A stretch of 64,000 bases of DNA from Azospirillum oryzae (lineage in GTDB: Bacteria; Pseudomonadota; Alphaproteobacteria; Azospirillales; Azospirillaceae): contig NZ_FXAK01000007.1 of assembly GCF_900177515.1 (NCBI RefSeq), forward strand, positions 2,650,501 through 2,714,500, given 5' to 3'. The position numbers and the translations under genes are program-made. Below the pieces are notes generated by a model. The model worked only from the letters and a program-made list of their open reading frames with translations. It ran no database searches and was not told where the DNA came from. Of the stretch, positions 37,734 through 46,813 are shown piece by piece. Position 1 is the first letter of the stretch, and each line of letters opens with the position of its first letter.

Positions 37734-38066
37734 ATGCCCTACGTCGTCACCGACGGCTGCATCAAGTGCAAGTACACCGACTGCGTCGAAGTCTGCCCCG
37801 TGGATTGCTTCTACGAGGGTGAGAACATGCTGGTCATCCACCCGGACGAATGCATCGACTGCGGCGTGTGCGAGCCGGAATGCCCGGCCGAGGCGATCGT
37901 CCCCGATACCGACGACCGCGCGACCAAGTGGCTGGAGATGAACCGCGACTATTCCGGCCAGTGGCCGAACATCACCCGCAAGAAGGACGCGCCGCCCGAC
38001 GCCGACGAGTTCAAGGGAGTCGACGGCAAGTTCGAGAAGTACTTCTCTCCGAAGGCGGGCGGCTGA
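37734..38066 (+). CDS. fdxA: 7Fe ferredoxin FdxA
   Basis: A 110-residue 3Fe-4S/4Fe-4S ferredoxin. The N-terminal half carries CIKCKYTDCVEVCPVDCFYEG and CIDCGVCEPECPAEAI, in which the second Cys of the first CxxCxxC-type motif is part of the 3Fe-4S site. The C-terminal extension (WLEMNRDYSGQWPNITRKKD) is typical of alphaproteobacterial FdxA. It is a cytoplasmic electron carrier. It lies 352 bases upstream of carD. Confidence 0.97.
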   Translation: MPYVVTDGCIKCKYTDCVEVCPVDCFYEGENMLVIHPDECIDCGVCEPECPAEAIVPDTDDRATKWLEMNRDYSGQWPNITRKKDAPPDADEFKGVDGKFEKYFSPKAGG

Positions 38067-38208
38067 GGCCGGACCAGCGGATGCGGCCCGGCTATTCCGA
38101 GTCGGGCTGCATCAACCAATTGTGCCCGCCGATGTTGCTATGCAAAATCGACGGGGCGGCCATGGCCGGGCGATGGACGATTTCCGCCCGGTAGATTGCG
38201 CGTTCCCT

Positions 38209-38237
38209 TTGTAACTCGGGCGTAACATCGCTATAAT
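38209..38237 (+). promoter_or_regulatory. Sigma-70 promoter of carD and long leader
   Basis: TTGTAA (38209-38214), a 17-base spacer and a perfect TATAAT (38232-38237) lie in the 352-base gap between fdxA and carD. +1 would be near 38244, giving a ~175-base carD leader. The leader contains a hairpin-prone segment with GGGGTCCTTTTTCG at ~38358-38371 that could act as an attenuator; no other gene is seen in the gap. Confidence 0.8.
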
Positions 38238-38418
38238 GCGCGACCGGAGCCGGCCTCCGCGCCATTGCCGGTTTTCCCTACGTTCCAGGACCTGTGGCTT
38301 TTGTGATCGTCGTGGATGGGTCCCATCCCCACGGCGCCACAACTGTCCGGGGTCCTTTTTCGTCCCTTCCACCGGGGCGGCAAAATGGCGTGATCGCGAG
38401 AAGTGAGAGCCAATCCAC

Positions 38419-38919
38419 ATGTCGAACAAGCTTGACTTCGAAGCCGGTGACTTCGTCGTTTATCCGGCTCATGGCGTCGGTCGGGTCGAAGGGATCGAGA
38501 CCCACAGCATTGCCGGACTCGAGGTTCAACTCTACGCGATCACGTTCGAGAAAGAGCGCATGACGCTCAAGGTTCCGGTTACCAAGGCCCGCAACGCCGG
38601 CCTGCGCCGCCTGTCCTCCAAGGACCGCATCAAGGTCGCGCTGGAGACGCTGCAGGGCCGGTCGCGCGTCCGCCGCACGATGTGGAGCCGCCGCGCCCAG
38701 GAGTATGAGGCCAAGATCAACTCCGGCGATCCGGTGTCCATCGCCGAGGTGGTGCGCGACCTGTATCGCGGTGCCGACCAGTCCGACCAGTCCTACAGCG
38801 AGCGCCAGATCTATCAGGCCGCCCTGGAGCGTCTGGCCCGCGAACTGGCCGCCGTCGAGAAGATCGACGAGACCAAGGCGACGGAGCGTCTGGAATCGGT
38901 GCTGTCCAAGGCCGCCTGA
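38419..38919 (+). CDS. carD: CarD-family RNA polymerase-binding regulator
   Basis: A 166-residue protein. The N-terminal Tudor-like RID domain, which binds the RNA polymerase beta subunit, reads FEAGDFVVYPAHGVGRVEGIET then LKVPVTKARNAGLRRLSS. The C-terminal helical domain (SERQIYQAALERLARELAAVE) contacts upstream DNA. CarD stabilises the open complex at rRNA and other promoters. It has a strong own promoter and terminator. Confidence 0.96.
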   Translation: MSNKLDFEAGDFVVYPAHGVGRVEGIETHSIAGLEVQLYAITFEKERMTLKVPVTKARNAGLRRLSSKDRIKVALETLQGRSRVRRTMWSRRAQEYEAKINSGDPVSIAEVVRDLYRGADQSDQSYSERQIYQAALERLARELAAVEKIDETKATERLESVLSKAA

Positions 38920-38965
38920 GTCCTGGTCCCGGTTGCCGGCCTCCACATAGCCGTTTGTGACACGA

Positions 38966-39011
38966 ACGGGCGCGCGGCTGCTACGTCACGCCGCGCGCCC
39001 GTCTCGTTTTT
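38966..39011 (+). terminator. Rho-independent terminator of carD
   Basis: ACGGGCGCGCGGC (38966-38978) pairs with GCCGCGCGCCCGT (38990-39002), then CTCGTTTTT follows. The 13-bp GC-rich stem starts 46 bases after the carD stop. Confidence 0.92.
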
Positions 39012-39108
39012 CGCCTTTGTTTCCGTGGCATGACACGCCTAAACTCCCGCCGCCTTCCGGCAGACGCCGCCGGAACGACTTCGCGAACGACGTCGAAGGG
39101 AATCCAGT

Positions 39109-40077
39109 TTGGGTCTGCCGCCGCGCCTTGCTCTTCCCAATCGTCAGGCCAGCCGCCATGCCGCGAGCATTGTCGGCGCCGTCGAGGACGGCAGCCGTTT
39201 CGCCTCGCTCGGCCGGCCGCGCCGCGTCTGGGCCATCGGCGCCATCCATGCGCAGCCCGACCGGCTGGACTTGATCCATAACGCCATCGGCCAGCGATTC
39301 CGCCCCGGCGACCGGCTGGTCTATCTCGGCAACATGATCGGGTTCGGCGACCGGGTGGTGGAGACCATCGACCGGCTGCTGGCCTTCCGCATCGCCCTGC
39401 TGGCGATGCCGGGCATGATCGCGTCGGACATCGTCTATCTGCGCGGCCAGCAGGAGGAGATGTGGCAGAAGTTGCTGCAACTCCATTTCGCTCCCGATCC
39501 CCGCACCGTGCTGGACTGGATGCTGCGCCAGGGCGTGGCGCCGACGCTGGCCGCCTATGGCGGCAACCTGGACGCCGGGATGGCGGGGGCGCGCGGCGGG
39601 GCGGTGATGCTGGGCCGCTGGACGCGCGAGCTTCGGCAGGCGGTGGCCGCGCGGCCGGGGCACGAGCAGCTGTTCAACGCCCTGCGCCGCGCCGCCTACA
39701 CCGGCGGGCCCGCGAATGAGGGGACCGCGAATGACGGGGCACCGGATGGGACCGCCGGCGGCGAAGGCTGGACCGGCAGCAGCCGGGGCGGCGGAAGCCT
39801 GCTGCTGGTGAACTCCGGCATCGATCCCCGGCGCCCGCTGACTGGCCAGGGCGATGCCTTCTGGTGGGGCAGCGCCGCCTTCGCCCGGCTGGAGCAGCCC
39901 TATGGCGGCTTCAATCGACTGGTGCGCGGCTACGATCCCGGCTGGACGCCGGAAAGCCCCGGCGTGGATGTCGGACCGGTGACGGTGACGCTGGACGGCG
40001 GCTGCGGCCGAGGTGGCCACCTCGTTTGCGCCTGTTTCGATTCTTTCGGCGAGATGCTGGATCTTTTCCAAGCGTGA
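39109..40077 (+). CDS. PPP-family pseudophosphatase (catalytic motifs replaced)
   Basis: A 322-residue cytoplasmic protein that aligns by motif order with bacterial serine/threonine phosphatases of the PPP superfamily, but the metal-ligand motifs are changed: GDxHG is GAIHA (44-48), GDxxDRG is GNMIGFG (74-80), GNHE is GQQE (113-116), HAG is NSG (235-237) and GHT is GYD (274-276). The non-catalytic framework remains (LVYLGN, YLRGQQEEM, WMLRQGVAPTLAAYG, LDGGCGRGGHLVCACF). I infer a non-catalytic binding protein. The start is a TTG at 39109 preceded by GAAGGGA; no ATG fits. Gly/Asn repeats at ~200-225 form a loop insertion. Confidence 0.8.
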   Translation: MGLPPRLALPNRQASRHAASIVGAVEDGSRFASLGRPRRVWAIGAIHAQPDRLDLIHNAIGQRFRPGDRLVYLGNMIGFGDRVVETIDRLLAFRIALLAMPGMIASDIVYLRGQQEEMWQKLLQLHFAPDPRTVLDWMLRQGVAPTLAAYGGNLDAGMAGARGGAVMLGRWTRELRQAVAARPGHEQLFNALRRAAYTGGPANEGTANDGAPDGTAGGEGWTGSSRGGGSLLLVNSGIDPRRPLTGQGDAFWWGSAAFARLEQPYGGFNRLVRGYDPGWTPESPGVDVGPVTVTLDGGCGRGGHLVCACFDSFGEMLDLFQA

Positions 40078-40360
40078 TCCATCCTTAGGTCCAGCCTGAC
40101 CTTTAATCCCGTCCGCCCCCTTCCCCCGTATAGGTCCGGCTATCCTTCCGGCAGCCATCCCATGGGCCGCCGGCAAAAATCCTCCGTACCTTGTGATCCG
40201 CCCCCCCTACACCTGCGTATGATTCCGCAACAGGGCGCGCTCATGCTTGTTGTCTAACCCGACGGCATCGACCGGGGGCAGGCGGCAAAGCGGCGAAGAC
40301 CCGATAGTACGGGGATATGCGAAGGAACACGATGCCGCCCAGACGGGAAGGAAGGGACGG

Positions 40361-41257
40361 ATGGCATACATCGACGATCCGGAGACTCAGCGTGCTAATC
40401 TGAGCTTCATCAAGGCATCCATGCGCGAACCGTTGCTGTCGCGCGACCATGAATTCGACCTCGCCCGAAAATGGCGCGAAGGCCATGACGAACGGGCGCT
40501 GCATCAGCTGGTCCGGGCCTATACCCGTCTGGTGGTGGCCACCGCATCGCGCTTCCGCAATTACGGCCTGCCGATGGGCGACCTCGTCCAGGAAGGCAAT
40601 GTCGGCCTGATGCAGGCGGCCAGCCGTTTCGAACCCGACCGCGAGGTGCGTTTCTCCACCTACGCCGCCTGGTGGATCCGCTCGGCCATGCAGGACTACA
40701 TCCTGCGCAACTGGTCGATCGTGCGGACCGGCACCACCGCCGCGCAGAAATCCCTGTTCTTCAACCTGCGCCGACTGCGCGCCAAGATCGACAGCGCCAC
40801 CCAGAACGGCAGCGGCGCCCCCCTGACCAAGGAAGGCCGCGAGTGGATCGCCGGCGAACTGCAGGTCGAGGTGTCGGAGGTCGAGGCGATGGAGATGCGC
40901 CTGTCCGGATCCGACCAGTCGCTGAACACGCCGGTGGCCGACGGCTCCGACGACGACTGGCAGGATTTCCTGGCCGACCAGCGCCCCTCGCCCGAGGACG
41001 TGGTGATCGGCATGCGCGACGCCAACACCCGGTCGCAATGGCTGGCGGACGCTTTGGGCGAACTGAGCCCGCGCGAACGCACCATCATCCGCGAACGCCG
41101 CCTGCGCGAGGAAGGCGCCACGCTGGAGGAGTTGGGCCGCGAACTGGGCGTCAGCAAGGAGCGCGTGCGCCAGCTGGAGCATCGGGCGCTGCTGAAACTG
41201 CGGCAGTCGATGCTGAAGCGGGTCGAGGATTCAGACGACCTGCTGGCGGAGGCGTGA
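40361..41257 (+). CDS. rpoH: RNA polymerase sigma-32-type factor RpoH
   Basis: A 298-residue alternative sigma factor. Regions 2 (YTRLVVATASRFRNYGLPMGDLVQEGNVGLMQA, FSTYAAWWIRSAMQDYIL) and 4 (LGELSPRERTIIRERRL ... GVSKERVRQLEHRALLKL) are present, with the RpoH box QKSLFFNLRRLR between. It directs heat-shock and related stress promoters. Alphaproteobacteria often have several RpoH paralogues, so this may be RpoH1 or RpoH2. GGAAGG precedes the ATG at 40361. Confidence 0.95.
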   Translation: MAYIDDPETQRANLSFIKASMREPLLSRDHEFDLARKWREGHDERALHQLVRAYTRLVVATASRFRNYGLPMGDLVQEGNVGLMQAASRFEPDREVRFSTYAAWWIRSAMQDYILRNWSIVRTGTTAAQKSLFFNLRRLRAKIDSATQNGSGAPLTKEGREWIAGELQVEVSEVEAMEMRLSGSDQSLNTPVADGSDDDWQDFLADQRPSPEDVVIGMRDANTRSQWLADALGELSPRERTIIRERRLREEGATLEELGRELGVSKERVRQLEHRALLKLRQSMLKRVEDSDDLLAEA

Positions 41258-41272
41258 GGGTTTCGCACCGGC

Positions 41273-41379
41273 TGCCCCCACCCCCGACCCTCCCTCGCTA
41301 TCGCGGGAGAACGTGAGTTTAGTGCAAGGGCGGCGGAGTTCCCTCTCCCGCGAAGCGGGGGAGGGTTAGGGAGGGGGCA
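41273..41379. repeat. BIME-like inverted repeat between rpoH and purH
   Basis: The left arm begins TGCCCCCACCCCCGACCCTC and contains TCGCGGGAGA; the right arm reads TTCCCTCTCCCGCGAAGCGG then GGGAGGGTTAGGGAGGGGGC. The arms are imperfect reverse complements separated by ~35 bases, and the right arm itself folds as CTCCCGCGAAGCGGGGGAG. It resembles the element at 19306-19440 in arrangement and core composition. Confidence 0.75.
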
Positions 41380-41409
41380 ACAACCAAGCGCCCCCACCCC
41401 TTCACACCA

Positions 41410-43014
41410 TCAATGCCGGAAGTGCCGCATTCCGGTCAGCACCATCGCCAAACCCTTTTCGTCCGCGGCGGCGATCACGTCGGCGTCGCGGATCGAACCG
41501 CCCGGCTGAATCACGGCCGTGACGCCCGCCTCGGCAGCGGCCAGCAGGCCGTCGGCGAAGGGGAAGAAGGCGTCCGACGCGACGACCGAGCCCTTGGTCA
41601 GCGGCTCCGACAGGCCGGCGGCCTTGGCGGCTTCGGCCGACTTGATGGCGGCGATGCGGGCCGAGTCGACGCGGCTCATCTGGCCGGCGCCGACACCGAC
41701 CGTGGCGCCGTTCTTGGCATAGACGATCGCGTTCGACTTGACGTGCTTGGCGACGCGGAAGGCGAACAGCAGGTCGGCCAGTTCCTGCTCGGTCGGCGCG
41801 CGCTTGGTGACGACCTTCAGCTCGGCCGGGTTGACGCGGCCGCTGTCGCGGTTCTGCAGCAGGAAGCCGCCGGACAGCTGCTTGATCATCATGCCGGGCT
41901 CGGCCGGGTTCGGCACATCCTTGGTCAGAAGCACGCGCAGGTTCTTCTTGGTCGCCAGCAGCGCGCGGGCGGCCTCGTCGGCATCCGGAGCGATCACCAC
42001 CTCGGCGAACAGCTTGGAGATCTCCTCGGCCGTCTCGGCGTCCAGGCTGCGGTTGACGGCGATGATGCCGCCGAAGGCACTGACCGGATCGCACAGCAGG
42101 GCCGACTTGTAGGCCTCCAGCAGGTTCGCACCCTGCGCCACGCCGCAGGGGTTGGCGTGCTTGATGATGGCGACGGCCGGCTGCTCGAACTCCGCCACCA
42201 GCTCGAAAGCGGCGTCGGTGTCGTTCAGGTTGTTGTAGGACAGCTCCTTGCCCTGCAGCTGGACGGCGGTGGCGACGCCGGGACGCTTCTCGCCGGTGAC
42301 GTAGAAGGCCGCCTGCTGGTGCGGGTTCTCGCCATAGCGCAGGGTTTGGGCCAGCGATCCCGACAGGGTGGTGCGCGGCGGGAAGGTTTCGCCCAACTGG
42401 CCGGCCAGCCAGGTGGAGATGGCGGCGTCGTAGGCGGCGGTGCGGGCATAGGCGCGCTGCGCCAGCTTGCGGCGCAGGGCCAGCGTGACGCAGCCGTCAT
42501 GGGTCGCCAGCTCGTCCATCACCGCCTCGTAATCGGACGGCTCGGTGACGATGGCGACGAAGTCGTGGTTCTTGGCGGCGGCGCGGATCATCGCCGGCCC
42601 GCCGATGTCGATGTTCTCGACGCAGTCGTCATAGGCCGCGCCCTTGGCGACCGTCGCCTCGAACGGGTAGAGGTTGACCACCACCAGATCGATGCCGGGG
42701 ATGTCGTGCTGCGCCATCGCGTCGGCGTGGATGTCGCGGCGGGCCAGGATGCCGCCATGGACGCGCGGGTGCAGCGTCTTGACGCGGCCGTCCATGATCT
42801 CCGGGAAGCCGGTGTGGTCGGAGACCTCCTTCACCGGCACGCCGGCCTCGGCCAGACGCTGGGCCGAGCCGCCGGTCGACAGGATCTCGACGCCGCGGGC
42901 GGCGAGCGCCTTGCCCAGTTCCACCAGACCGGCCTTGTCGGACACGGAGATCAGGGCGCGGGTGATGCGGACCTTGTCGGGGGCGGGGGCGTGGTTGGCT
43001 TTGGGCGGGCTCAT
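41410..43014 (-). CDS. purH: Bifunctional AICAR transformylase/IMP cyclohydrolase PurH
   Basis: A 534-residue enzyme for the last two steps of IMP synthesis. The N-terminal MGS-like cyclohydrolase domain: ALISVSDKAGLVELGKALAARGVEILSTGG and TLHPRVHGGIL. The C-terminal transformylase: LRYGENPHQQAAFY, AIIKHANPCGVA, DPVSAFGGIIAVNR and GVGAGQMSRVDSARIA. The ATG at 43014 matches family length; the frame is open another 56 codons through the repeat element and is not used. Confidence 0.98.
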   Translation of the reverse strand: MSPPKANHAPAPDKVRITRALISVSDKAGLVELGKALAARGVEILSTGGSAQRLAEAGVPVKEVSDHTGFPEIMDGRVKTLHPRVHGGILARRDIHADAMAQHDIPGIDLVVVNLYPFEATVAKGAAYDDCVENIDIGGPAMIRAAAKNHDFVAIVTEPSDYEAVMDELATHDGCVTLALRRKLAQRAYARTAAYDAAISTWLAGQLGETFPPRTTLSGSLAQTLRYGENPHQQAAFYVTGEKRPGVATAVQLQGKELSYNNLNDTDAAFELVAEFEQPAVAIIKHANPCGVAQGANLLEAYKSALLCDPVSAFGGIIAVNRSLDAETAEEISKLFAEVVIAPDADEAARALLATKKNLRVLLTKDVPNPAEPGMMIKQLSGGFLLQNRDSGRVNPAELKVVTKRAPTEQELADLLFAFRVAKHVKSNAIVYAKNGATVGVGAGQMSRVDSARIAAIKSAEAAKAAGLSEPLTKGSVVASDAFFPFADGLLAAAEAGVTAVIQPGGSIRDADVIAAADEKGLAMVLTGMRHFRH

Positions 43015-43076
43015 GGCGTCATCCTGATCGCTGCGGGTGTTGGATCGAGGCCGCAGGCAACCGGGGAGACCCGGAC

Positions 43077-43245
43077 AAGCACGGAAGAAGAAAAGCACGG
43101 ACGGCCACGGAAATGCCGCTCGGCTGTGCTTATCCCTGCCCGCCCCCCGGCGATGCCGGCCCGGACGGACTTGGATAAGCACGGCGAGACGAGTCCCGTG
43201 GTCGTCCGTGCCCCAAATCCCGTGTTCATCCGTGTTTCCACGCCT
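43077..43245. repeat. CACGGA/CCGTG palindromic intergenic element
   Basis: GCACGGACGGCCACGG (43095-43110) is mirrored by CCGTGGTCGTCCGTGC (43196-43211), 15 of 16 bases complementary. Outside the arms are further ACGGA and CCGTG copies (AAGCACGGAAG, CATCCGTGTTTCC). It lies between purH and the heparinase-like gene and shares its repeated core with the element at 47635-47785. Confidence 0.75.
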
Positions 43246-43287
43246 CTTCCGAACGGAATAGGCCCGGCCACCGCGGATGGGCGCGAT

Positions 43288-44940
43288 TTACGCCGCCTTG
43301 CGCTCGCGGCGCAAGGCCCATTTCACCGTCAGCCCTTCGGGGCCGCATTGTCCCTGCATCATGATCTGCCGGCTGCGGCGCGGTTCCTCCCCGCTGCCGA
43401 GATAGACGCTCTCCGCCACCTCCAGCACGGCGCCGGTTACCCGCATGCGCCAGGCATTGCCGCTGGGCAGGCGCAGAAGAACCTGATCGTTTCCCTGCAC
43501 CGGCACCACCTCGACGTTGGGGTGCAGGTGGAAGCGGATGGCGTAGGGCTGCGGCTGCGGCGTGGCGCCGATCACCGGCTCCAGCGTGTCCTCGCCGCGC
43601 AGATCCTCGCCATTGTCGGCCAGATAGACGCGGCGGCGGTGCAGCAGGCCGAAGCCCTTGCTGTAGCCGTTGTGGCTGGCCACCACCAGCATGGCGCCAT
43701 CGGATTCCTGCCGTTCGCAGCTGACATTGGTCGGCCGGCGGCCCAGCCCGCCCTTCTCCAGCACTTCCGACGAGTTGGTGTCGGCCACCACCATGGTCGA
43801 ATGGGCGGCGGTCCCGGCCAGCGCCGCGCGCCAGGGGCCGCGCTGGGACGGATGGCTGCCGCAATTGACGATCAGCCGCTCCTTGCTGACGGAGACCTCC
43901 ATCGACAGGGTGCCGGCATGGGCGGTGCGGTCCAGCCCGACCGGCGGCGGCGCGCCGGTGTCGAGCAGAACCAGCGTGCGCCCGGCGAGCAGCCGCTCGA
44001 ACCCGGTGTGCGGCGCGCTCTTCAGCGGACGGCCGCGGGCGTCGGCCTGGGCCAGAACCGTGTCGATCAGCGCTGGCTCCTCTTCCCGCCCGCCGTTGAA
44101 CAGGGCGAGCCCGCCATCGACATGGCGGAAGAAGCGCAAGGCCGGCGTCATGCGGTCGATGGCATGCTGCAGGCTTTCCGGCACCTCCTCCTTCGCGACG
44201 CGCAGAACGGCGCGCATGTCGATCAGGTCGCGCAGAACCCGCATCTGGATCGACGGGTTGCGCTCCACATGGCCGCCGTCGGGCAGGATCTGGCGCGGCA
44301 ACTCCTTGTCGAGCAGGCGCAATGCCTCGCGCGCCGCCTTGTCCTGGTCGGGCAGGCAATAGCCGCCATAGAGCAGGCCCTTGATCGCGCCGATCAGCCG
44401 TTCGCCGTCCAGCTTGGCCGGCGCCACCCGCAGCAGGTGGCGAAGCTGGCGGGCCATGCTCTCGAACACCCGCGCACGGAACTCGTCGTCGGCGGAGGCG
44501 CAGTAGAAGTCATGCAGACCGATCCAACTGGCCAGCCGCACGCCCAGCACGTCGGGCGCCCAGCTCTGCGCGTGCCAGCCGCCATTCTGGTCCAGCCACG
44601 ACCACACCAGCACCCGCGCCCGCCGCCGCGCGGTGTCGCCGCCGACCGCCCGCAGGTCGCGCAGCCACTCGAAGCCATGGGCGGCGCGCAGCCAGCCGGC
44701 GCCGGCGCCCTGGGGCCGCCAGTTGGGGGCGCCGTTGGGATCGACCATGATCGGTTGCCCGGCGAAGCTCATCCGTCCGGCCAGCATGGCGTTGCCGTTG
44801 TCGGTGTCGCCCGGCCAGGGATCGGGCGGGATCACCGCCAGCGCCCCCGGTGCCTTGCCGCCCAGCATCAGGGCGTAGAGGGGATTCCCATAGGCAAGGC
44901 GCGCCATGCCGCTGCGAAACCGTCCGTTCCCGTCGCCCAT
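43288..44940 (-). CDS. Heparinase II/III-like protein
   Basis: A 550-residue protein. The N-terminal alpha/alpha-toroid region includes GFEWLRDLRAVGGDTARRRARVLVWSWLDQ and LPRQILPDGGHVERNPSIQMRVL; the C-terminal beta domain contains the heparinase II/III block (GTLSMEVSVSKERLIVNCGSHP, AAHSTMVVADTNSSEV, ASHNGYSKGFGLLHRRRVYL). No signal peptide is seen. It is conserved next to purH and rsmB in alphaproteobacteria, but the polysaccharide substrate is unknown. Confidence 0.92.
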   Translation of the reverse strand: MGDGNGRFRSGMARLAYGNPLYALMLGGKAPGALAVIPPDPWPGDTDNGNAMLAGRMSFAGQPIMVDPNGAPNWRPQGAGAGWLRAAHGFEWLRDLRAVGGDTARRRARVLVWSWLDQNGGWHAQSWAPDVLGVRLASWIGLHDFYCASADDEFRARVFESMARQLRHLLRVAPAKLDGERLIGAIKGLLYGGYCLPDQDKAAREALRLLDKELPRQILPDGGHVERNPSIQMRVLRDLIDMRAVLRVAKEEVPESLQHAIDRMTPALRFFRHVDGGLALFNGGREEEPALIDTVLAQADARGRPLKSAPHTGFERLLAGRTLVLLDTGAPPPVGLDRTAHAGTLSMEVSVSKERLIVNCGSHPSQRGPWRAALAGTAAHSTMVVADTNSSEVLEKGGLGRRPTNVSCERQESDGAMLVVASHNGYSKGFGLLHRRRVYLADNGEDLRGEDTLEPVIGATPQPQPYAIRFHLHPNVEVVPVQGNDQVLLRLPSGNAWRMRVTGAVLEVAESVYLGSGEEPRRSRQIMMQGQCGPEGLTVKWALRRERKAA

Positions 44941-45105
44941 CTGCGCCGACTCCTTCAGGACCGCGAGCGGCGTCGGCAGCCGGCGGAGGGTGATGATGCG
45001 GTGCGGGAGAACACGGACGAAAGCATAGGTGGTGTCGTATCAATTCGCCGTCTGGACCGCAAGACAGGCCTGGGATTTATCCCGCGGTGCGGACCGCATA
45101 AGGCC

Positions 45106-46401
45106 TCAGTCCGGGCGTCGGCGCAGGCGCGCCACGAAGAAGCCGTCGATCCCGCCGAGGTCGGCCAGCATGCCCGGAAGGCTGCGCACCTCTCCCGCCT
45201 CGTTGATCGGCTCCGACAAGCCGCCGAGTTCGTCGGCGGTCACAGGCCAACGCTCCACCCGCCTGTCCTGTTCCAGCAGGCGGGCAACCTGCGCCTCCCC
45301 CTCCTCCGGCTGGATCGAGCAGGTGCAGTAGATCAGCGTGCCGCCGGGCTTGACCAGATCGACCGAGCGGGCGAGCAGCCGCGACTGGGCGCGGGCCAGC
45401 TTGGCGATGTCGTCGGGCGTCTTGACCCGCAGGATGTCGGGGTGGCGGCGGATCGCCCCCGTGGCCGAGCAGGGCGCATCGAGCAGCACGGCGTCGGCCG
45501 GCTCCTCCGGCTCCCAGGTGGCGGCATCGGCGGCCAGCACCTCGGCCTCCAGCCGCAGGCGCTTCAGGTTCTCCGTCACCCGCTCCAGCCGGCGGGCCGA
45601 GCGGTCGATGGCGGTGACCTGTGCGCCCTGCACCACCAGCTGCGCCGTCTTGCCGCCGGGAGCGGCGCACAGGTCGAACACCCGTTTGCCCGCCAGATCG
45701 CCGAACAGCTTGGCCGGCAGCGAGGCGGCGAGGTCCTGCACCCACCATTCCCCCTCCTCGAAGCCGGGAAGCTCGGTCACCGACCCGCCGGGCGGGCGGC
45801 GCAACGATCCGGTCGGCAGCAGGGTGGCGCCCAGCCGCTCGGCCCAGCCCTCCGGGTCCGACTTCACCGTGATGTCCAGCGGCGCCTCGTGCAGGTGCGC
45901 CTCGACGATGCCGCGGGTGCGGGCGGTGCCGTAGGCGGAGCGCCAGGACAGCCACAGCCAATCCGGCGTGTTGAGCCGTCCGGCATCCTGCCGCGCCGCC
46001 ATCTCCGCCCCCTCGCGCCCGATTCGGCGCAGAACGGCATTGATCAGCCCCTTGTAGGGAGCCGCATTGCGCGCCGCCGCCAGTTCAACCGCGGTGTCGA
46101 CCGCGGCATGGGCGGGAGTGTTCAGGAACACCAGCTGCGCCGTGCCCAACCGCAGCATGTCGTGGATGGCGGCCTTGGGCAGACCCGGCTTGGCGAGGCT
46201 GGCCTGGATCATCTCGTCGATCTGGCCCAGCCGGCGCAGGACGGTGGCGACCAGCAGGCGGACGAAGCCGCGGTCGCGCGGCTGCAGCGCCGCCAGTTCG
46301 GGATGCGCGTCGAACGCGTCGTCGAAGGGAACGGACTTGCGCAGCACGTCGCGCAGCAAGTCGAGCGCAACGCCGCGGGCGGCGAGGGAAGTGTCGGTCA
46401 T
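45106..46401 (-). CDS. rsmB: RsmB/NOP-family rRNA methyltransferase
   Basis: A 431-residue SAM-dependent enzyme expected to make m5C967 in 16S rRNA. An NusB-like N-terminal domain (~1-140, ARGVALDLLRDVLRK) precedes the methyltransferase with motif I VFDLCAAPGGKTAQL, motif IV VLLDAPCSATGAIRRHPD and the catalytic TCSIQPEE cysteine region (YCTCS). It lies just upstream of the heparinase-like gene on the same strand. Confidence 0.96.
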   Translation of the reverse strand: MTDTSLAARGVALDLLRDVLRKSVPFDDAFDAHPELAALQPRDRGFVRLLVATVLRRLGQIDEMIQASLAKPGLPKAAIHDMLRLGTAQLVFLNTPAHAAVDTAVELAAARNAAPYKGLINAVLRRIGREGAEMAARQDAGRLNTPDWLWLSWRSAYGTARTRGIVEAHLHEAPLDITVKSDPEGWAERLGATLLPTGSLRRPPGGSVTELPGFEEGEWWVQDLAASLPAKLFGDLAGKRVFDLCAAPGGKTAQLVVQGAQVTAIDRSARRLERVTENLKRLRLEAEVLAADAATWEPEEPADAVLLDAPCSATGAIRRHPDILRVKTPDDIAKLARAQSRLLARSVDLVKPGGTLIYCTCSIQPEEGEAQVARLLEQDRRVERWPVTADELGGLSEPINEAGEVRSLPGMLADLGGIDGFFVARLRRRPD

Positions 46402-46551
46402 GGGTATGGATCTAGCGCGCCGGACGGCCAGTGTCGATAAGGGATGCCCGGTGTTTCCAAGCTGTGGAGCGCGAAAATGCGGGGCCGGAAAAAGCGAAGG
46501 GCCGGTGCGTTGCCGCCCGGCCCTTAGGTCTTCGCTTCTCTACCGGAGAAC

Positions 46552-46626
46552 TGGAGCGGGCGAAGGGATTCGAACCCTCGACCCCAACCTTGGCAAGGTT
46601 GTGCTCTACCCCTGAGCTACGCCCGC
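46552..46626 (-). tRNA. tRNA-Gly (anticodon GCC)
   Basis: The reverse complement folds as a cloverleaf: acceptor GCGGGCG/CGCCCGC, D arm GCTC...GAGC, anticodon stem CAACC/GGTTG with loop TTGCCAA (GCC anticodon), T arm GAGGG-TTCGAAT-CCCTT. Discriminator T is followed by an encoded CCA. 75 bases including CCA. Confidence 0.98.
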
Positions 46627-46813
46627 GCTCCCGTCGTCCGGGAGCCGCTTTCTACGGAAACGCGGCCTCCGCCGCAAGAGGAAAATTCACTGCACTCTCA
46701 CTTTTTTCGCGACAGCCTTCCAGCCCCTGCTACGCTGCGGCACCCGGCGCCTTGCGTCCCGGCGGAGGCGCGCTATGGTACGCGACCATACGGCAACGGA
46801 TGGAGAGTGCGGC

